From Labilithrix sp. (lineage in GTDB: Bacteria > Myxococcota_A > Polyangia > Polyangiales > Polyangiaceae): a DNA stretch of 64,000 nucleotides. The notes beneath the pieces are model-generated. The model was not told the origin of the DNA. It made no database searches and saw nothing but the letters and a program-made list of their open reading frames with translations. The stretch lies in contig JAHBWE010000018.1 in assembly GCA_019637155.1 (NCBI GenBank), forward strand, positions 158,493 through 222,492, given 5' to 3'. Below, in pieces: positions 40,155 to 51,500 of the stretch. The first letter of the stretch is position 1; each line of letters begins with the position of its first letter. The position numbers and the translations under genes are program-made.

Positions 40155-41228
40155 TCAGCGGCAGTAGCCGTCGATGCAGACGAGGGCGGGGCCGCACGCC
40201 TTCGTCGGGTTGCACTCCGAGCCGAGGTTGTTCGTGGAGCCGCAGACCGAGTAGGTGCCGGAGCTGGTCGTCACCGACTTGCAGGTGTTGAAGGTGTCGG
40301 CGTTCTTGCACGCCGCCGCGCCCGCGTCGGCGTCGCACGCGATGTAGCAGCTGTGGCGGAGGCAGATGCTGCCCTGCTGGCACTCGCCCTGCTGGCCGTC
40401 CGTCGCGCACGTGAACACCGGCTGCTGGTCCGGGGTGCAGCCGCCGTCGACGCACTTGAGGCCCGCCGCGCACGTGCCGCCCGCGCCGCACGGCTCGACG
40501 CAGTGCTCCTGCACGCAGACGGTGCCCTTGCCGCTCGTGCACTGCGCGGAGCTGCTGCACGGGTTCGGGTTCTCGCCGGTGCAGACGCCCTTCGCGACGT
40601 CGCACGCGTAGCCGGTCGGACAGGCCTTGACCGCGCTGCACTTCGGGGTGCATGCACCCTGCACGCATTGCGCGTCCGCCGCGCACTGGGTGGCGTCGAC
40701 GCACTGGTCGCCGGGGGCGACGCACTTGCCGGTGAGGCAGCGCGAGCCGGCCGGGCTCGGGCAGTCGCGGTCGTTCTTGCACGACGAGGTGCTCGAGCCG
40801 CCGTCGGTCTGCGCGTCGATCGGGATGCACTCGGGTGTGCCGTTCGAGCCGCTCTGGAGCGCGCAGACGAAGCCGGAGGGGCAGCCGAGCTCGTCGCACG
40901 CGCCGGCGTGGCACTTGTTGTCGGCGCCGCAGGAGGTGCCCGGCGCGCAGTCGGCCGGCTTCCCGCACGTGCCGTCCGCCGGCGGCGTGGTCGGGGTGCC
41001 GCTCGTGAGCTTGCAGCGATGATCGCTGTTGCACGTGTAGCCGCTCGGGCAGTCGTTGCTCGTATCGCAGCGCCAGTCGTTGCACGCGTCGGAGTAGAAC
41101 GAGTCGGGGCACTCGTAGCACTCGCCCGCGAGGCAGACGCGGTGGTCACGATCCGACGGGTAGATCGGGCAGCCGAAGAGCACCGCCGTCCCGAGACCGA
41201 AGAGACCAAACGCGAGCAGGCGCTTCAT
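40155..41228 (-). CDS. Cys-rich lipoprotein
   Basis: A 357-residue lipoprotein; ATG at 41234 would add two residues. Lipobox GTAVLFGC (Cys20). The mature part has about 45 Cys in short patterns such as CVPxxDCPSGYTC-like units (CDTSNDCPSGYTCNSDHRC, CATDGQQGECQQGSICL), typical of secreted disulphide-rich repeats of myxobacteria. Such proteins are usually surface-exposed; adhesion or predation roles are conceivable but unproven. The upstream gap of 327 bp holds a copy of the dispersed repeat. Confidence 0.78.
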   Translation of the reverse strand: MKRLLAFGLFGLGTAVLFGCPIYPSDRDHRVCLAGECYECPDSFYSDACNDWRCDTSNDCPSGYTCNSDHRCKLTSGTPTTPPADGTCGKPADCAPGTSCGADNKCHAGACDELGCPSGFVCALQSGSNGTPECIPIDAQTDGGSSTSSCKNDRDCPSPAGSRCLTGKCVAPGDQCVDATQCAADAQCVQGACTPKCSAVKACPTGYACDVAKGVCTGENPNPCSSSAQCTSGKGTVCVQEHCVEPCGAGGTCAAGLKCVDGGCTPDQQPVFTCATDGQQGECQQGSICLRHSCYIACDADAGAAACKNADTFNTCKSVTTSSGTYSVCGSTNNLGSECNPTKACGPALVCIDGYCR

Positions 41229-41234
41229 GATCAT

Positions 41235-41561
41235 TGGCCATCTGAGGGTAGCAACCGTCGTGCCCCAGACAAGCCACGCAACACCCGGCATTTTTCGCAG
41301 CTTCACGCCCATGCGTGGACACCGGTTCACGCCCCCCGTGGACACGCCAGTCAGGACCCAGCGCCCCAGCCAGGACCGGGCCCCCGAAGCGCCCGCGAGA
41401 ACCCGGGGCCCCAGAAGCGGCCGCGCAAGCGGGCGCGAAGCGCCCCGAGCGCTCCGCGCGAGGGCCGTGTCTGGGGCGGGGGTGTCGGGGGCGGAGCCCC
41501 CGACGTTGCTTGAGAGACCCGCCTTCGTGCAAAACCCGTGATAGCGTCGAAAAGCCTCGAG
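41235..41561. other. 327-bp intergenic region
   Basis: The largest gene-free gap in the window, between two divergent genes. It contains the inverted second copy of the dispersed repeat (41409-41507). The remaining part, about 41240-41400, has no recognisable feature. Promoters for the lipoprotein (minus) and for the large operon (plus) must lie here. Confidence 0.6.
41409..41507 (-). repeat. Dispersed intergenic repeat, copy B
   Basis: Inverted relative to copy A at 3210. Hairpin GTCGGGGGC (41484-41492), loop GGA, GCCCCCGAC (41496-41504). The rest matches copy A with few changes (ACGGCCCTCGCGC... and GCGGCCGCTTCTGGGG on the minus strand), apart from an 11-base gap next to the hairpin. The stem length differs but pairing is kept. 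Confidence 0.75.
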
Positions 41562-43733
41562 ATGGACGTCAAGTGCGAGCGGTGCAACACCGAGTACGAG
41601 TTCGACGACGCCCTCGTGAGCGGTCGTGGGACGACCGTGAAGTGCACCAACTGTGGGCACAAGTTCAAGATTCGGCGCGAGGGCGGCGACGTCGCCGCCG
41701 ACTACTGGAACGTCACCACCGGCGACGGGCGGACGCTCGTCTTCACGTCGCTCCGCGAGCTGCAGCGCGCCATTCAGGGCTACCTCGTCGAGCGCACGGA
41801 CCGGTTGTCGCGCGGCGGCCTACCGCCGAAGGCGATCGGCCAGATCCCGGAGCTCGCGCCGTTCTTCGATCAGCGGGAGGCCGCGAAGAGGGGGCAGAGC
41901 CCCGCGCGCTCGTCGAAGACGCAGGACGGCCTCGGGCCCGCCGCCGCGGCGCAACAGGCGCAGGCGCAGGGGCAGGTGCGGCCGCGGCAGCTGACGAAGC
42001 CCGAATTTCCCGGGCCGCCGCCGTCGTCGGAGCCGATCGAGCCGATCGGCGGGGCGCCCGGGAAGGCGACGCTCATCGGCACCGGTCCCCTCTCGAACGA
42101 AGAAGCGATCCCGCGCCCCGGCCCCGTCCCCGCGCCGCCGCGGCCCCCGCCCGTGAAGTCGACCCCGCCCCCGGTGCCGGTGCGCGCCGGTCGCGAGCCG
42201 ATGCACACCGTGCCGATCAAGCGGCCGAGCGTCCCCAGCGTCCCGAGCATTCCGCCGCCGCTCCCGGAGAAGGCCCGCTCCGCCCCGCCGACCCCGCCGC
42301 CGGCCGGCACGCGCACGAACCCGCCGCCGCCGGTGCGCACGAACCCACCGCCGCCGGCCCCGCCGCCGCCCGAGCCGGTGAAGGTCTCCGCGCCGCCGCC
42401 GCGCGCGCGGTCGCTCCTCGCCGAGATCGAGGAGGAGCGCGATCGCCGGACCGGCTACGAGTCGGTGCCCGAGCTGCCGGTCGCGAAGGCGCGGCGGCCG
42501 GTGGGCGGCTTCATCGTCGCCGTCGTCGTCATCGCGGGGCTCCTCGGGGTGGGGGCGTTCTGGGCGCGGAACAACGGCATCCTCGCCGGCCCCACCAAGC
42601 CCGTCGCCTCCGCGCCGGTAGCGGATCCGCGCGTGGCCGGGCTGCTCGTGAGCGGCGAGAAGGCGCTCGCCGACGGCAACCTCGATCTCGCGAAGGAGAG
42701 CTTCGACAAGGCGAGCGTGCTCGCGGAGAAGGACCCGCACGTGCTCCTCGCGCGCGCGCGCCTCGCGGCCGCGCGCGCGGACCTGCCGTGGCTGAAGCAG
42801 CGCCTCCTCTCCCCCGACGCCGCCGACGAGCAGCGGATCGCGAAGGGCGAGGTGATCGAGCTCGCCGCCGCCGCGAAGAAGGCGGCCGACGACGCGCTCG
42901 CGGTCGCGCCCGACGACCCCGCCTCCGTGCGCGCGAAGGTCGACGCGCTCCGCATCGAGGGCGATCGCGACGGCGCCCGCGCGCTCGCGGTGAAGATCGC
43001 CGGGAGCGCGTCGCAGCCCGAGGCAGCCTACGTCCTCGCCGCGCTCGACCTCACCGATCCCGAGCCGCCGTGGACGCAGCTCGTCGAGAAGCTCAAGACC
43101 GCGAGCAGCGTCGAGACCGGCCCCGGCCGCGGCCGCGCCGCGCTCGTGTACGCGCTCACGCTCTCCGGCGACGTCGCGGGCGCGAAGGCGGAGGTCGACC
43201 GCCTCAACGCGATGCCGCGCCCGCACCCGCTCTTGCCCCTGCTCCGCGCCTTCGCCGATCGCGCGAAGCCCGCGGCGGGCAAGGGCGACGCCGGGATCGT
43301 CGCGGCCGCGACCGAACCGAAGCCAGGCCCGAGCGGCGCCGCCCCGGCGCCGGCGCAGGGTGGGGGTGGAGGCGGCGTCCCCGCCGATCCGCGCGAGATG
43401 CTCGCGCAGGCCGAGCGCGCGCGGGCGAAGGGCGACCTCGAGCGCGCGCGCACGCTCTACAACGCGGCGATCGACAAGAACCCGAACGACTCGGAGGCGC
43501 TCAACGGCCTCGCGCTCCTCGCGTACCAGCAGAAGGATCTCCCCGCCGCGCGCACGGCGTACAAACGCGTGCTCGCGATCAACCCGAACTACATGCCGGC
43601 GCTGATCGGCCTCGCCGACGTCGAGTGGGAGTCGGGGGATCACGCGACGGCGAGCAAGATGTACAAGGAGATCGTCGACACGCGCCCGGAGGGCACCTAC
43701 CCGGCGCGCGTGAAGCAGCGGAGCGAGAGTTGA
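41562..43733 (+). CDS. Zinc-ribbon, membrane and TPR protein
   Basis: A 723-residue protein, first gene of the coupled operon; ATG at 41562 begins at the ribbon. Residues 1-40 are an MJ0042-type zinc ribbon (CERCNTEYEFDD, CTNCGHKF). A GYF-like part follows (DYWNVTTGDGRTLVFTS to LAPFFDQ), then a proline-rich segment (about 130-290), one membrane helix (about 315-337), and TPR units at the C-terminus (DLERARTLYNAAIDKNPNDS, DLPAARTAYKRVLAINPN). The last bases overlap the SppA start (TTGA). It probably links cytoplasmic and periplasmic parts of a complex (inference). Confidence 0.8.
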   Translation: MDVKCERCNTEYEFDDALVSGRGTTVKCTNCGHKFKIRREGGDVAADYWNVTTGDGRTLVFTSLRELQRAIQGYLVERTDRLSRGGLPPKAIGQIPELAPFFDQREAAKRGQSPARSSKTQDGLGPAAAAQQAQAQGQVRPRQLTKPEFPGPPPSSEPIEPIGGAPGKATLIGTGPLSNEEAIPRPGPVPAPPRPPPVKSTPPPVPVRAGREPMHTVPIKRPSVPSVPSIPPPLPEKARSAPPTPPPAGTRTNPPPPVRTNPPPPAPPPPEPVKVSAPPPRARSLLAEIEEERDRRTGYESVPELPVAKARRPVGGFIVAVVVIAGLLGVGAFWARNNGILAGPTKPVASAPVADPRVAGLLVSGEKALADGNLDLAKESFDKASVLAEKDPHVLLARARLAAARADLPWLKQRLLSPDAADEQRIAKGEVIELAAAAKKAADDALAVAPDDPASVRAKVDALRIEGDRDGARALAVKIAGSASQPEAAYVLAALDLTDPEPPWTQLVEKLKTASSVETGPGRGRAALVYALTLSGDVAGAKAEVDRLNAMPRPHPLLPLLRAFADRAKPAAGKGDAGIVAAATEPKPGPSGAAPAPAQGGGGGGVPADPREMLAQAERARAKGDLERARTLYNAAIDKNPNDSEALNGLALLAYQQKDLPAARTAYKRVLAINPNYMPALIGLADVEWESGDHATASKMYKEIVDTRPEGTYPARVKQRSES

Positions 43734-45532
43734 GGGCCGCCGCCCTGCTCGCGCTCGCGACGTCGCTCGCGACGCTCCTCGCGTGCGAGGGACGCCCGAA
43801 GTCCGAAGGCCCGAAGAGCGATCCGCCGAAGAAGACCGGCCCCGCCGTCGCGGTGCTCGACCTCACCGGCGGCGTGCCGGAGCAGTCCGCCGGCGGCCTG
43901 TTCTCCGCGCCGGGGCGGAAGACCTTCGACGAGCTCCTCCGCGCGACGAAAGAGGTCGCGGACGACAAGGGCGATCGCTCGAAGGGCGTCCTCGTGAAGC
44001 TCGGCAGCGCGTCGATCGGCGCGGCGCGCGCGCAGGAGATCGCGGAGATGCTCGCCGCGATCAAGGAGAAAAAGAAGGTCTACTGCCACGCCGACGGGCT
44101 CTCCAACGCGACGCTGATGCTCGCGGCGAAGGGCTGCTCGTCGATCTGGGTGTCGCCCGCGGGCGAGGTCGAGTCGATCGGCCTCGCCGCGCAGATCGTC
44201 TACATGCGGAGGCTGCTCGCGGACGAGCTGCACCTCTCGATCGACTTCCTCCAGGTCGGCAAGTTCAAGGGCGCGGAGGAGCCGCTCACGCGCGACGGAC
44301 CTTCACCCGAGGCGCGCGCGTCGCTCATGAGCGTGCTCACCGACCTCCGCGCCGCGTGGACGACGACGCTCGCGGAGGCGCGCCCGAAGGCGACGCCCGA
44401 GGTCGTCGAGGACGGGCCCTGGGCGCCGGAGAAGGCGAAGAGCCTCGGCCTCGTCGACGAGGTCGGCTACGCGGACGACTGCGCGAAGAAGCTCCGCGAG
44501 GAGTCGGGCGCCGCGCGCGAGCGCGTCGTCTTCGGCGCGGGGGCGGGGGACGACGACGGCGACTTCGACGACCTCGTGCGCGCCCTCGCGGGCGAGAGCA
44601 GCGTGACGGGGCCGATCGCGCTCGTCCGCGCGACCGGCAGCATCTCGATGAGCGCGGGCGGCAACGGGATCCTCGGCGGTCGCGGCGGCATCGTCGAGAA
44701 GGACTTCGATCGCACGATCGACAAGCTCGAGAAGGACGACGCGGTGAAGGCGGTCGTCGTGCGCATCGACTCGCCGGGCGGCAGCGCGCTCGCGAGCGAC
44801 CTCATGTGGCACCACCTGATGAAGCTGCGGAAGAAGAAGCCGCTCGTCTTCAGCGTCGGCGACATGGCCGCGAGCGGCGGCTACTACCTCGCGTCGAGCG
44901 CGGACTACATCTTCGCCGAGCCGATGAGCATCGTCGGATCGATCGGCGTCGTCGGCGGGAAGATCGGCGGCGGCGACGCGCTCGAGCGCATCGGCGTCCA
45001 CGCCGAGACGTTCCCCGCGAACGAAGGGAAGCCCGGCGCGGCGGAGCGCGCGGCGTACCTCTCGCCGCTCGTGAAGTGGGACGATCCCACCCGCGCGCGC
45101 GTGCTCGAGACGATGACGAGCGTCTACGAGCTGTTCCTCTCCCGCGTCTCGGAGGGGCGCTCGACGCGCGGGCGCACCGTGACGCGCGAGCAGGTCGCGG
45201 CGAACGCGGAGGGCAAGATCTTCAGCGGCACCGCGGGCAAGGACCTCGGGCTCGTCGACGAGATCGGCGGGCTCGGGGCGGCGATCGCGAAGGCGCGCTC
45301 GCTCGCGAAGCTCGACGACAAGGCGCACGTCGCGACGGTGCAGGGGCGGAGCGGGCTCTTCGACGGCCTCGAGCCGGGCGGGGTGGAGGAGGCGGTGCGC
45401 GCGCGGACGAGCCCGCTCGCGGTGCTCGAGCGGGTCGCGCCCGACGTGGTGCCGTTCGTGACGAGCATGGCGCCGCTCGCGGAGGGGGAACGCACGGCGG
45501 TCTGTGTGCCGTTTGCGTTGACGGTGAGGTGA
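43730..45532 (+). CDS. SppA-like signal peptide peptidase lipoprotein (S49)
   Basis: A 600-residue lipoprotein, TTG start overlapping the previous stop. Lipobox LATLLAC (Cys19). Two ClpP-like S49 domains are visible: the N-terminal half with a candidate general-base Lys178 (VGKFKGAEEP) and the C-terminal half with the nucleophile Ser382 (DMAASGGYYLAS). This is the layout of long SppA (protease IV), which degrades signal peptides and other membrane remnants. As a lipoprotein it is anchored by lipid rather than a helix. The stop overlaps the next start (GTGA). Confidence 0.88.
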   Translation: MRAAALLALATSLATLLACEGRPKSEGPKSDPPKKTGPAVAVLDLTGGVPEQSAGGLFSAPGRKTFDELLRATKEVADDKGDRSKGVLVKLGSASIGAARAQEIAEMLAAIKEKKKVYCHADGLSNATLMLAAKGCSSIWVSPAGEVESIGLAAQIVYMRRLLADELHLSIDFLQVGKFKGAEEPLTRDGPSPEARASLMSVLTDLRAAWTTTLAEARPKATPEVVEDGPWAPEKAKSLGLVDEVGYADDCAKKLREESGAARERVVFGAGAGDDDGDFDDLVRALAGESSVTGPIALVRATGSISMSAGGNGILGGRGGIVEKDFDRTIDKLEKDDAVKAVVVRIDSPGGSALASDLMWHHLMKLRKKKPLVFSVGDMAASGGYYLASSADYIFAEPMSIVGSIGVVGGKIGGGDALERIGVHAETFPANEGKPGAAERAAYLSPLVKWDDPTRARVLETMTSVYELFLSRVSEGRSTRGRTVTREQVAANAEGKIFSGTAGKDLGLVDEIGGLGAAIAKARSLAKLDDKAHVATVQGRSGLFDGLEPGGVEEAVRARTSPLAVLERVAPDVVPFVTSMAPLAEGERTAVCVPFALTVR

Positions 45533-48500
45533 GCGTGGCGAACGCGAACGCGAACGGATCGAACGTGAAGTCGTCGGCGCTCGCGAAGATCGTCCGCCGG
45601 ATCGCGCCGAAGGAGCCGACGCGGCGGAAGGGGATCGTCGCCGACGAGGCGATGCTCCGCGCGCGCGTCGACCTCGCGCGCGCGCTCGGCGATCCGGCGG
45701 AGGAGCGCACCGCCGCGAAGCGCCTCGCGGAGCTCCTCGCGGCGCGCGGCGCCGAGCTCGAGCTCGCGGTGGAGCTCGCGTTCCGCGCGCTCTCGTCGCA
45801 GGACGATCCATCGCTGCGCTACGCGCTCACCGGCTGGCTCGAAGGCCTCGGCGAGCCGAGCCTCGCCGCCTCCGAGCTGCGCAAGCTCGCGAGCGTCGCG
45901 ACCGGCGCGTCGGCCGCGGCGGTGCTCGTGCGGATCGGCGTCCTCCACGCGCGCGCGGGCGACGCGATCGGCGCGGCGGAGGCGCTCGCGGAGGCGGCGG
46001 AGAAGGACCCCGCCGACGCGCTCCCGCACGAGCTCCTCGGCGCGGTCGCGGCGTGGGCCGCGAGCGGCTCGGCGCCGGGCGGCTTCATGATGGGCGAGGG
46101 GATGCCGACCGCGCGCGTCGGCGCCGAGGCCTACGTCCACGCGGCGCGCCGGCGCGCGGCGAGCGGCGACGCGGAGGGCGAGATCGAGAACCTGCTCCGC
46201 GCGTTCGAGCTCGATCCGTCGAGCTCGCTCGCGGCGGCGGCGCTGGTGAACGCGTACAAGGAGCGCGCGCGGGCGGAGGCGGCGGACCAGGTGCTGCGCT
46301 CGCACGCGCGCGCGCTCGCGGCGAAGAAGGAGCCCGCGGGCGAGGTCCACGAGGCGCGCCGCGCGAGCGCGATGGAGGCGGGGCAGACGAGCCGCGCGCT
46401 CGCCGCCGCGCTCGACGAGCAGCTCGACGGCGTCCTGGAGGGGCCGGGCGCCGACACGTTCGACGACCTGCTCGCGAAGGTCGGCGCGTACGAGCCGCTC
46501 GCGGTCCGCCTCGAGCTCCGCGCCGAGCGCGACAAGACCGCGCGCGCGAGCGTGCGCTGGAGCGAGCTCGGCCGCCTCCTCGCCGGTCCGCTCTCGGCGC
46601 CGGAGCGCGCGGTCGAGGCCTACGCGCGCGCGGTCGCGGCCGATCCCTCGAACGCGGAGTCGATGCACGCGCTCTCGGCGCTCGCGGCGAAGACGGGCGA
46701 CGCGGCGTGGCTGATCGAGGCGCTGATCCGCGGGGTGATGGGCGGCGCCGACACGCACGGCCGGCTCGCGGCCGCGCGCGAGCTCGCGGCGGTGGCGGAG
46801 GACAAGAGCGATCCGCTCCTCGCGGCGTGGGCGTACCGCGCGATGACGTCGATCGATCCCGGCGACGAGCGCGCCCGCGCCGCGGCCGCGCGCCTCGAAG
46901 GCGCGGTGCGCCGCCACGAGGAGGAGCTCGCCCTCGCGCGCCGCGCGCTCGAGACGTCGGCGGCGGAGGGGCGCGTCGCCGCCCTCCTCGAGATCGTCCG
47001 CATCGCGCGGAGCCTCCCCGACGACTCGCGCGATCTCGCGAGCGCGCTGGTGGAGCTCGCGGAGGACTCGCTCGTCCCCCGCAGCTCGCTCGACGCGCAG
47101 TGGAGCGCGCCGATCGAGGACGAGAGCATCTTCGCGGAGGCGGTGCGCGTCGCCGAGCGCGTCGGCGATCACGCCGCCATCGCGAAGGTCGCGCGCGCGC
47201 GCCTCGACGCGCGCGGACCCAACGTGAGCGTGCGCGGCGTGCTCGTCGCCGCGCTCCGGCGGAAGGGCGATCTCGGCGGCGCCTCCGACGCGTGCCGCGC
47301 GTTCGCGGAGGAGTCGGCGACGCGCTGGACGTGCTCCGTCGCGTGGATCACCGCCGCGGCCGCGGGCGAGCAGGAGACGCGCGGTCGCGCGCTCGCGGCG
47401 GTCGCGCCGACGTGCGGCCTCTCCGCCGGCGGCGCGATCGCGGCGGTGGCGGCGGAGATCCTCGCCGACCACGGCGACGCCGAAGGCGCGCGGCGCGCGG
47501 CGGAGTACGCGAGCCGATCGGAGGGGCACGAGACGCGGGCGCACGTGATGCTCGCGCGGCTCGTCGCGGTGACGGACGGGCGCCTCGCGCAGGCGACGAT
47601 CGAGCGCGCGATCGAGGCGGCGGGCCCCTCCGCGCTCTGGTGCGAGCGCCTCGCGGACGTGCTCGGGCTCCTCGGCGACGCGAAGGCGGCGGTGGGCTGG
47701 GCGCGCCGCCGCGTCGCGCTCCGCCCCGGCGAGCCGGCGGCGGCGCAGGCGCTCGTCGACCGCGCGCTCTCCGCCGGCGACGCCGGCGCGCTCGCCGACG
47801 CGCTCGTGTGGCTCGCGCCGCAGCCGCAGCCGAGCCGCGACATGGCCGAGCGGATCGGCCCCGCGCTCGAGACGCTCGTGGACCTCGATCGCGAGCGCGC
47901 CGCCGCCGTGGCGCGCCGCGCGCTCGACGTGCTCGGCCCGCGCAGCGCGACGCTGCGCCGTGCGATCGAGAAGACTGGCGACGCGAAGCTCCGCGCGACC
48001 TTGATCGAGCGCTGGATCGCGGCGGGCGCGCCGCACGCCGAGCGCGGTCCGCTCCTCCGAGAGCTCGCGGCGCTCCACGCCGAGGCCGGCGACGCCGACG
48101 CCGAGGCCGACGCGCTCGCTCGCGCCGCGCGCGAGGGCGTCGACCTGCGCGCGCACGCCGCGCGCATCGACGCGCTGATGCCTACGACGCCGGACGGCGA
48201 GCTCGCGCTCCTCGAGGCGCGCGCCGCGCTCCGGGACGGGGAGGGGGACGGCGCGCAGGCGGCGGAGGCGTACCGCGATCTCGGCGCCGCGCTCTGGGAC
48301 ATGGCCGACGATCGCCCGCGCGCGGTCCAGGCCTGGCTCCGCGGCGCGCAGGAGGACGTCGCGTACGGCTACGCGACGCTGCGCCAGGACCTCGCCTCGT
48401 TCGCCGACGCGCAGTACGCGGTCGACTGCCTCTCCGAGCTGGTGGACCGCGAGAAGGTGCGCGTGCGCTCCGGCGTCATCGCGACCGAGGCCGCGCGCGC

Positions 48501-51500
48501 CGCGCTCGACGTGCGGGCGTTCGCGCGCGCGCTGGGGCTCGCGAAGACGGCCCTCGAGCGCGACCCCGGTCACGCGAACGCGCTCGAGACGGCGGAGGTC
48601 GCGTGCGCGGAGCTCGCGCGCGTCCCGGACATGTCGGCGATCTACGATCAGGTCGCGCGGCGGGCGCGCGGTCGCTTCGGCCGGCGCGCGGCGCACCATC
48701 GCGCGGCGCGGTTCTTCGAGGCGGGCGGCGTCGTCATGCTCGCGCTGAAGCACGCGGCGCAGGCGTTCATCGCGGTGCCGTCGGAGGGCTCCACGCTCCT
48801 CCTCCTCCAGCGCACGGCGAAGAAGGCGCAGCGCGAGGGCGTCGCGGTGCGCACCGTCGAGCACGTCGCCGAGCTCGCGCGCGGAGCGGGGGCGCGCGCG
48901 GCGTGGCTCCATCGCGCGGCGAGCATGACCGCGGCCGACCTCGAAGGCACGCGCCAGAAGATGGACCTCCTCCTCAAGGCGACCATCCTCGTGCCGACGC
49001 CGGGCGCGCTCGAGATGCTGGCCGAGGCCGCGCGCGCGATCGTCACGCTCGCGCCGGAGGACGACGCCGCGGTCGCGCTCCGCCTCGAGCGCGCGAGCGA
49101 GCAGCTCGCGAAGGGCCTCGAGGGGCCCGACGGCGCGCGCATCGCGATCACGTTCGTCGCGATGGCGGTCTCCCTGTTCGGGGACGCGGGGTGGGGCTGG
49201 CGCTCGCTCGAGCGCGCGATCGGCGCCGACGCCGACGTCGACGAATACGTGGACCTGCTCCCGCACGCGGCCCTGTTCGCGGGAGCGCCGGACTCGCGCG
49301 CGGCGCTCGACCGCGTGATGGGCGAGGTCGAAAAGCCGTACTCCAACGTCGGCATCGCGCTCCTCCGCCTCATCGCCGCGATCGCGAAGGAGCTCGGCGA
49401 TCACGAGAAACGCGCGAAGTGCCTCGTCCGCGCGGTCGAGAAGGAGTGGGACGACGACGCGCTCGTGGTCGAGGCCGACGACGCGGTGATCGCGCACGGC
49501 GACACCGCGCTGCTCGAGCGGCTCAACAAGCGCGCGGGCAACTTCCGCCGCACGGAGGCGCTCCGCGGCGTCGCGCGGAAGGCGCTCGAGAAGGGCGACG
49601 CCGCGGAGGCGGTCCGCCGCCTCGAGCGCGCCACCGTCATCGCGGCGCCGGAGCAGAAGCCGGACGTCGCGAACGAGCTGAACGGCGCGCTGGTGAAGGC
49701 GGGCCGCAGCGAGGACGCGGTGCTGCGCGAGCTCGCGCGCCCGGACTTCACGAGCGCCGATCGCGCGCTGCGCTGGGTCGAGCTCGCCCGCGTCCGCGAC
49801 GAGGGCGGCGACGCCGCCGGCGCGGCCGACGCGCTCCTCCAGGCCGCGACGGAGGAGCCCACCGCCGAGCGCTGGGCCGCGGTCGAGCAGGCCGCGGCGC
49901 GGGCGGGGCGCGATCACGTCCAGGTCGACGCGCTCCAGCACCTCGCCGTCCTCGCGCGCTCCGCGGGCGCGGTCGTGGAGCTCCGCGACGTGCTCAAGCG
50001 GCTCGCGCAGATCGAGGGCGCGCGCGGGTCCCTCAACGCGGCCGAGGCGGCGTGGCGCGAGGTGATGGACGTCGATCCCGACGACGCCGACGCCGACGCC
50101 GCGATCGAGGCGCTCCTCGTCTCGCGCGCGAGCTTCGACGACCTCGTGGAGCACCTCGCCGAGCGCGCCTCCCGCTACGCGAAGCGCGACGGCCCGGAGG
50201 ACAAGGAGAAGGTCCGCGCGGTGCGCCTCCGCCGCGCGGCGATCCTCGAGCAGCGCCTCGGTCGGATCGAGGAGGCCTGCGCCGAGCTCGAGCTCGTGCT
50301 CGCCGATCAGCCCGGGAACCCGAGCGCGCTGCGGTGGCTCGCCGATCTCTACGAGCGCGCGGGGGAGCCGGCGAAGGCGCTCCCCGCGCTCGAGAAGCTG
50401 TTCGCCGCGACGACGGAGGAGCTCGAGTTCGTGAACCTCGGCGTGCGCCGCGTGCGCGCGCTCCTCGCGATCGGCGATCTGCCGAAGGCGCAGCGCGGGA
50501 TCGCGGACCTCGTCGCGCGGACGCCGAACGTCCTCGCCGTCGCCGAGGCGCGGGTCGAGGTCGCGCGCGCGGCGGGCGCGCCGGTGGAGCTCGGCAACGC
50601 GCTCGCCGAGCTCGCGCGCATCTCGGTCGAGGAGCCGCGCGTCCGCAGCGAGCTGCTCGTCGAGGCGGCGCAGGCGGCCGCGCGCTCCGGCGATCGCGAC
50701 GCGTCGCTCACCCGCGCCCGCGACGCCGCGCGGCTCGCGCCCGACATCGCGTCGACGCAGCTCTTCGCGCGCGGCCTCGAGTACCGCCTCCGCGGCGCGG
50801 GGACGAAGGACGACGCGCGCGCGACGATCGCGTCGCTCGGCCGCCTCATCGAGGCGACGAAGGCCGCAGAGACGTCGCCGCTCGAGCCGGAGGACCTCGC
50901 CCTCCGCGCCTTCCTCGTCGCGGAGGCAGAGGACGTCCTCGACGGCGTCGGCGCCGGCACCGCGATCTTGCGGAAGACCCTGGCCGAGGTCGGCGCGCAG
51001 CCGCTCATCGCGCTCGGGCTCGCGGAGCGCGCGGCGAAGGCGCACCGCCACGAGGAGGCATACCGGTTCTACACCGAGGCGGTCTACGGCAACCTCCTCG
51101 GCCTCCGCCGCCCCGGCCGCGTCGCGCTCGCGGCGGCGGAGAGCGCGGCGAGCGCCGGCGACGTCGCCGCGACGCAGCGCTTTCTCACCGAGGCGGCGAA
51201 GGACAACGACACGCGGCTCGACGCGCTCCGCCGCATGGCGAAGCTCGCGCTCGCGCGCAGCGACTTCGCGAAGGCGAAGCCGATGATCAAGACGCTCGCC
51301 GACTCGCTCGAGGGGAGGGAGCGCGGGGAGGTCCTCGCCGAGCTCGCGCGCGCGCTCCTCCGCTCGCAGAGCCCGGCCGATCGGCTCGAGGGCGATCGCA
51401 CGATGCGCGAGGCGATCGACGCCGCGTCGCCCGAGCTCGCGAGCGCGCTCCGCACCGAGCTCGAGGCGTTCCGCGGCCGCCAGCCCTCGACCCCGCAGAT

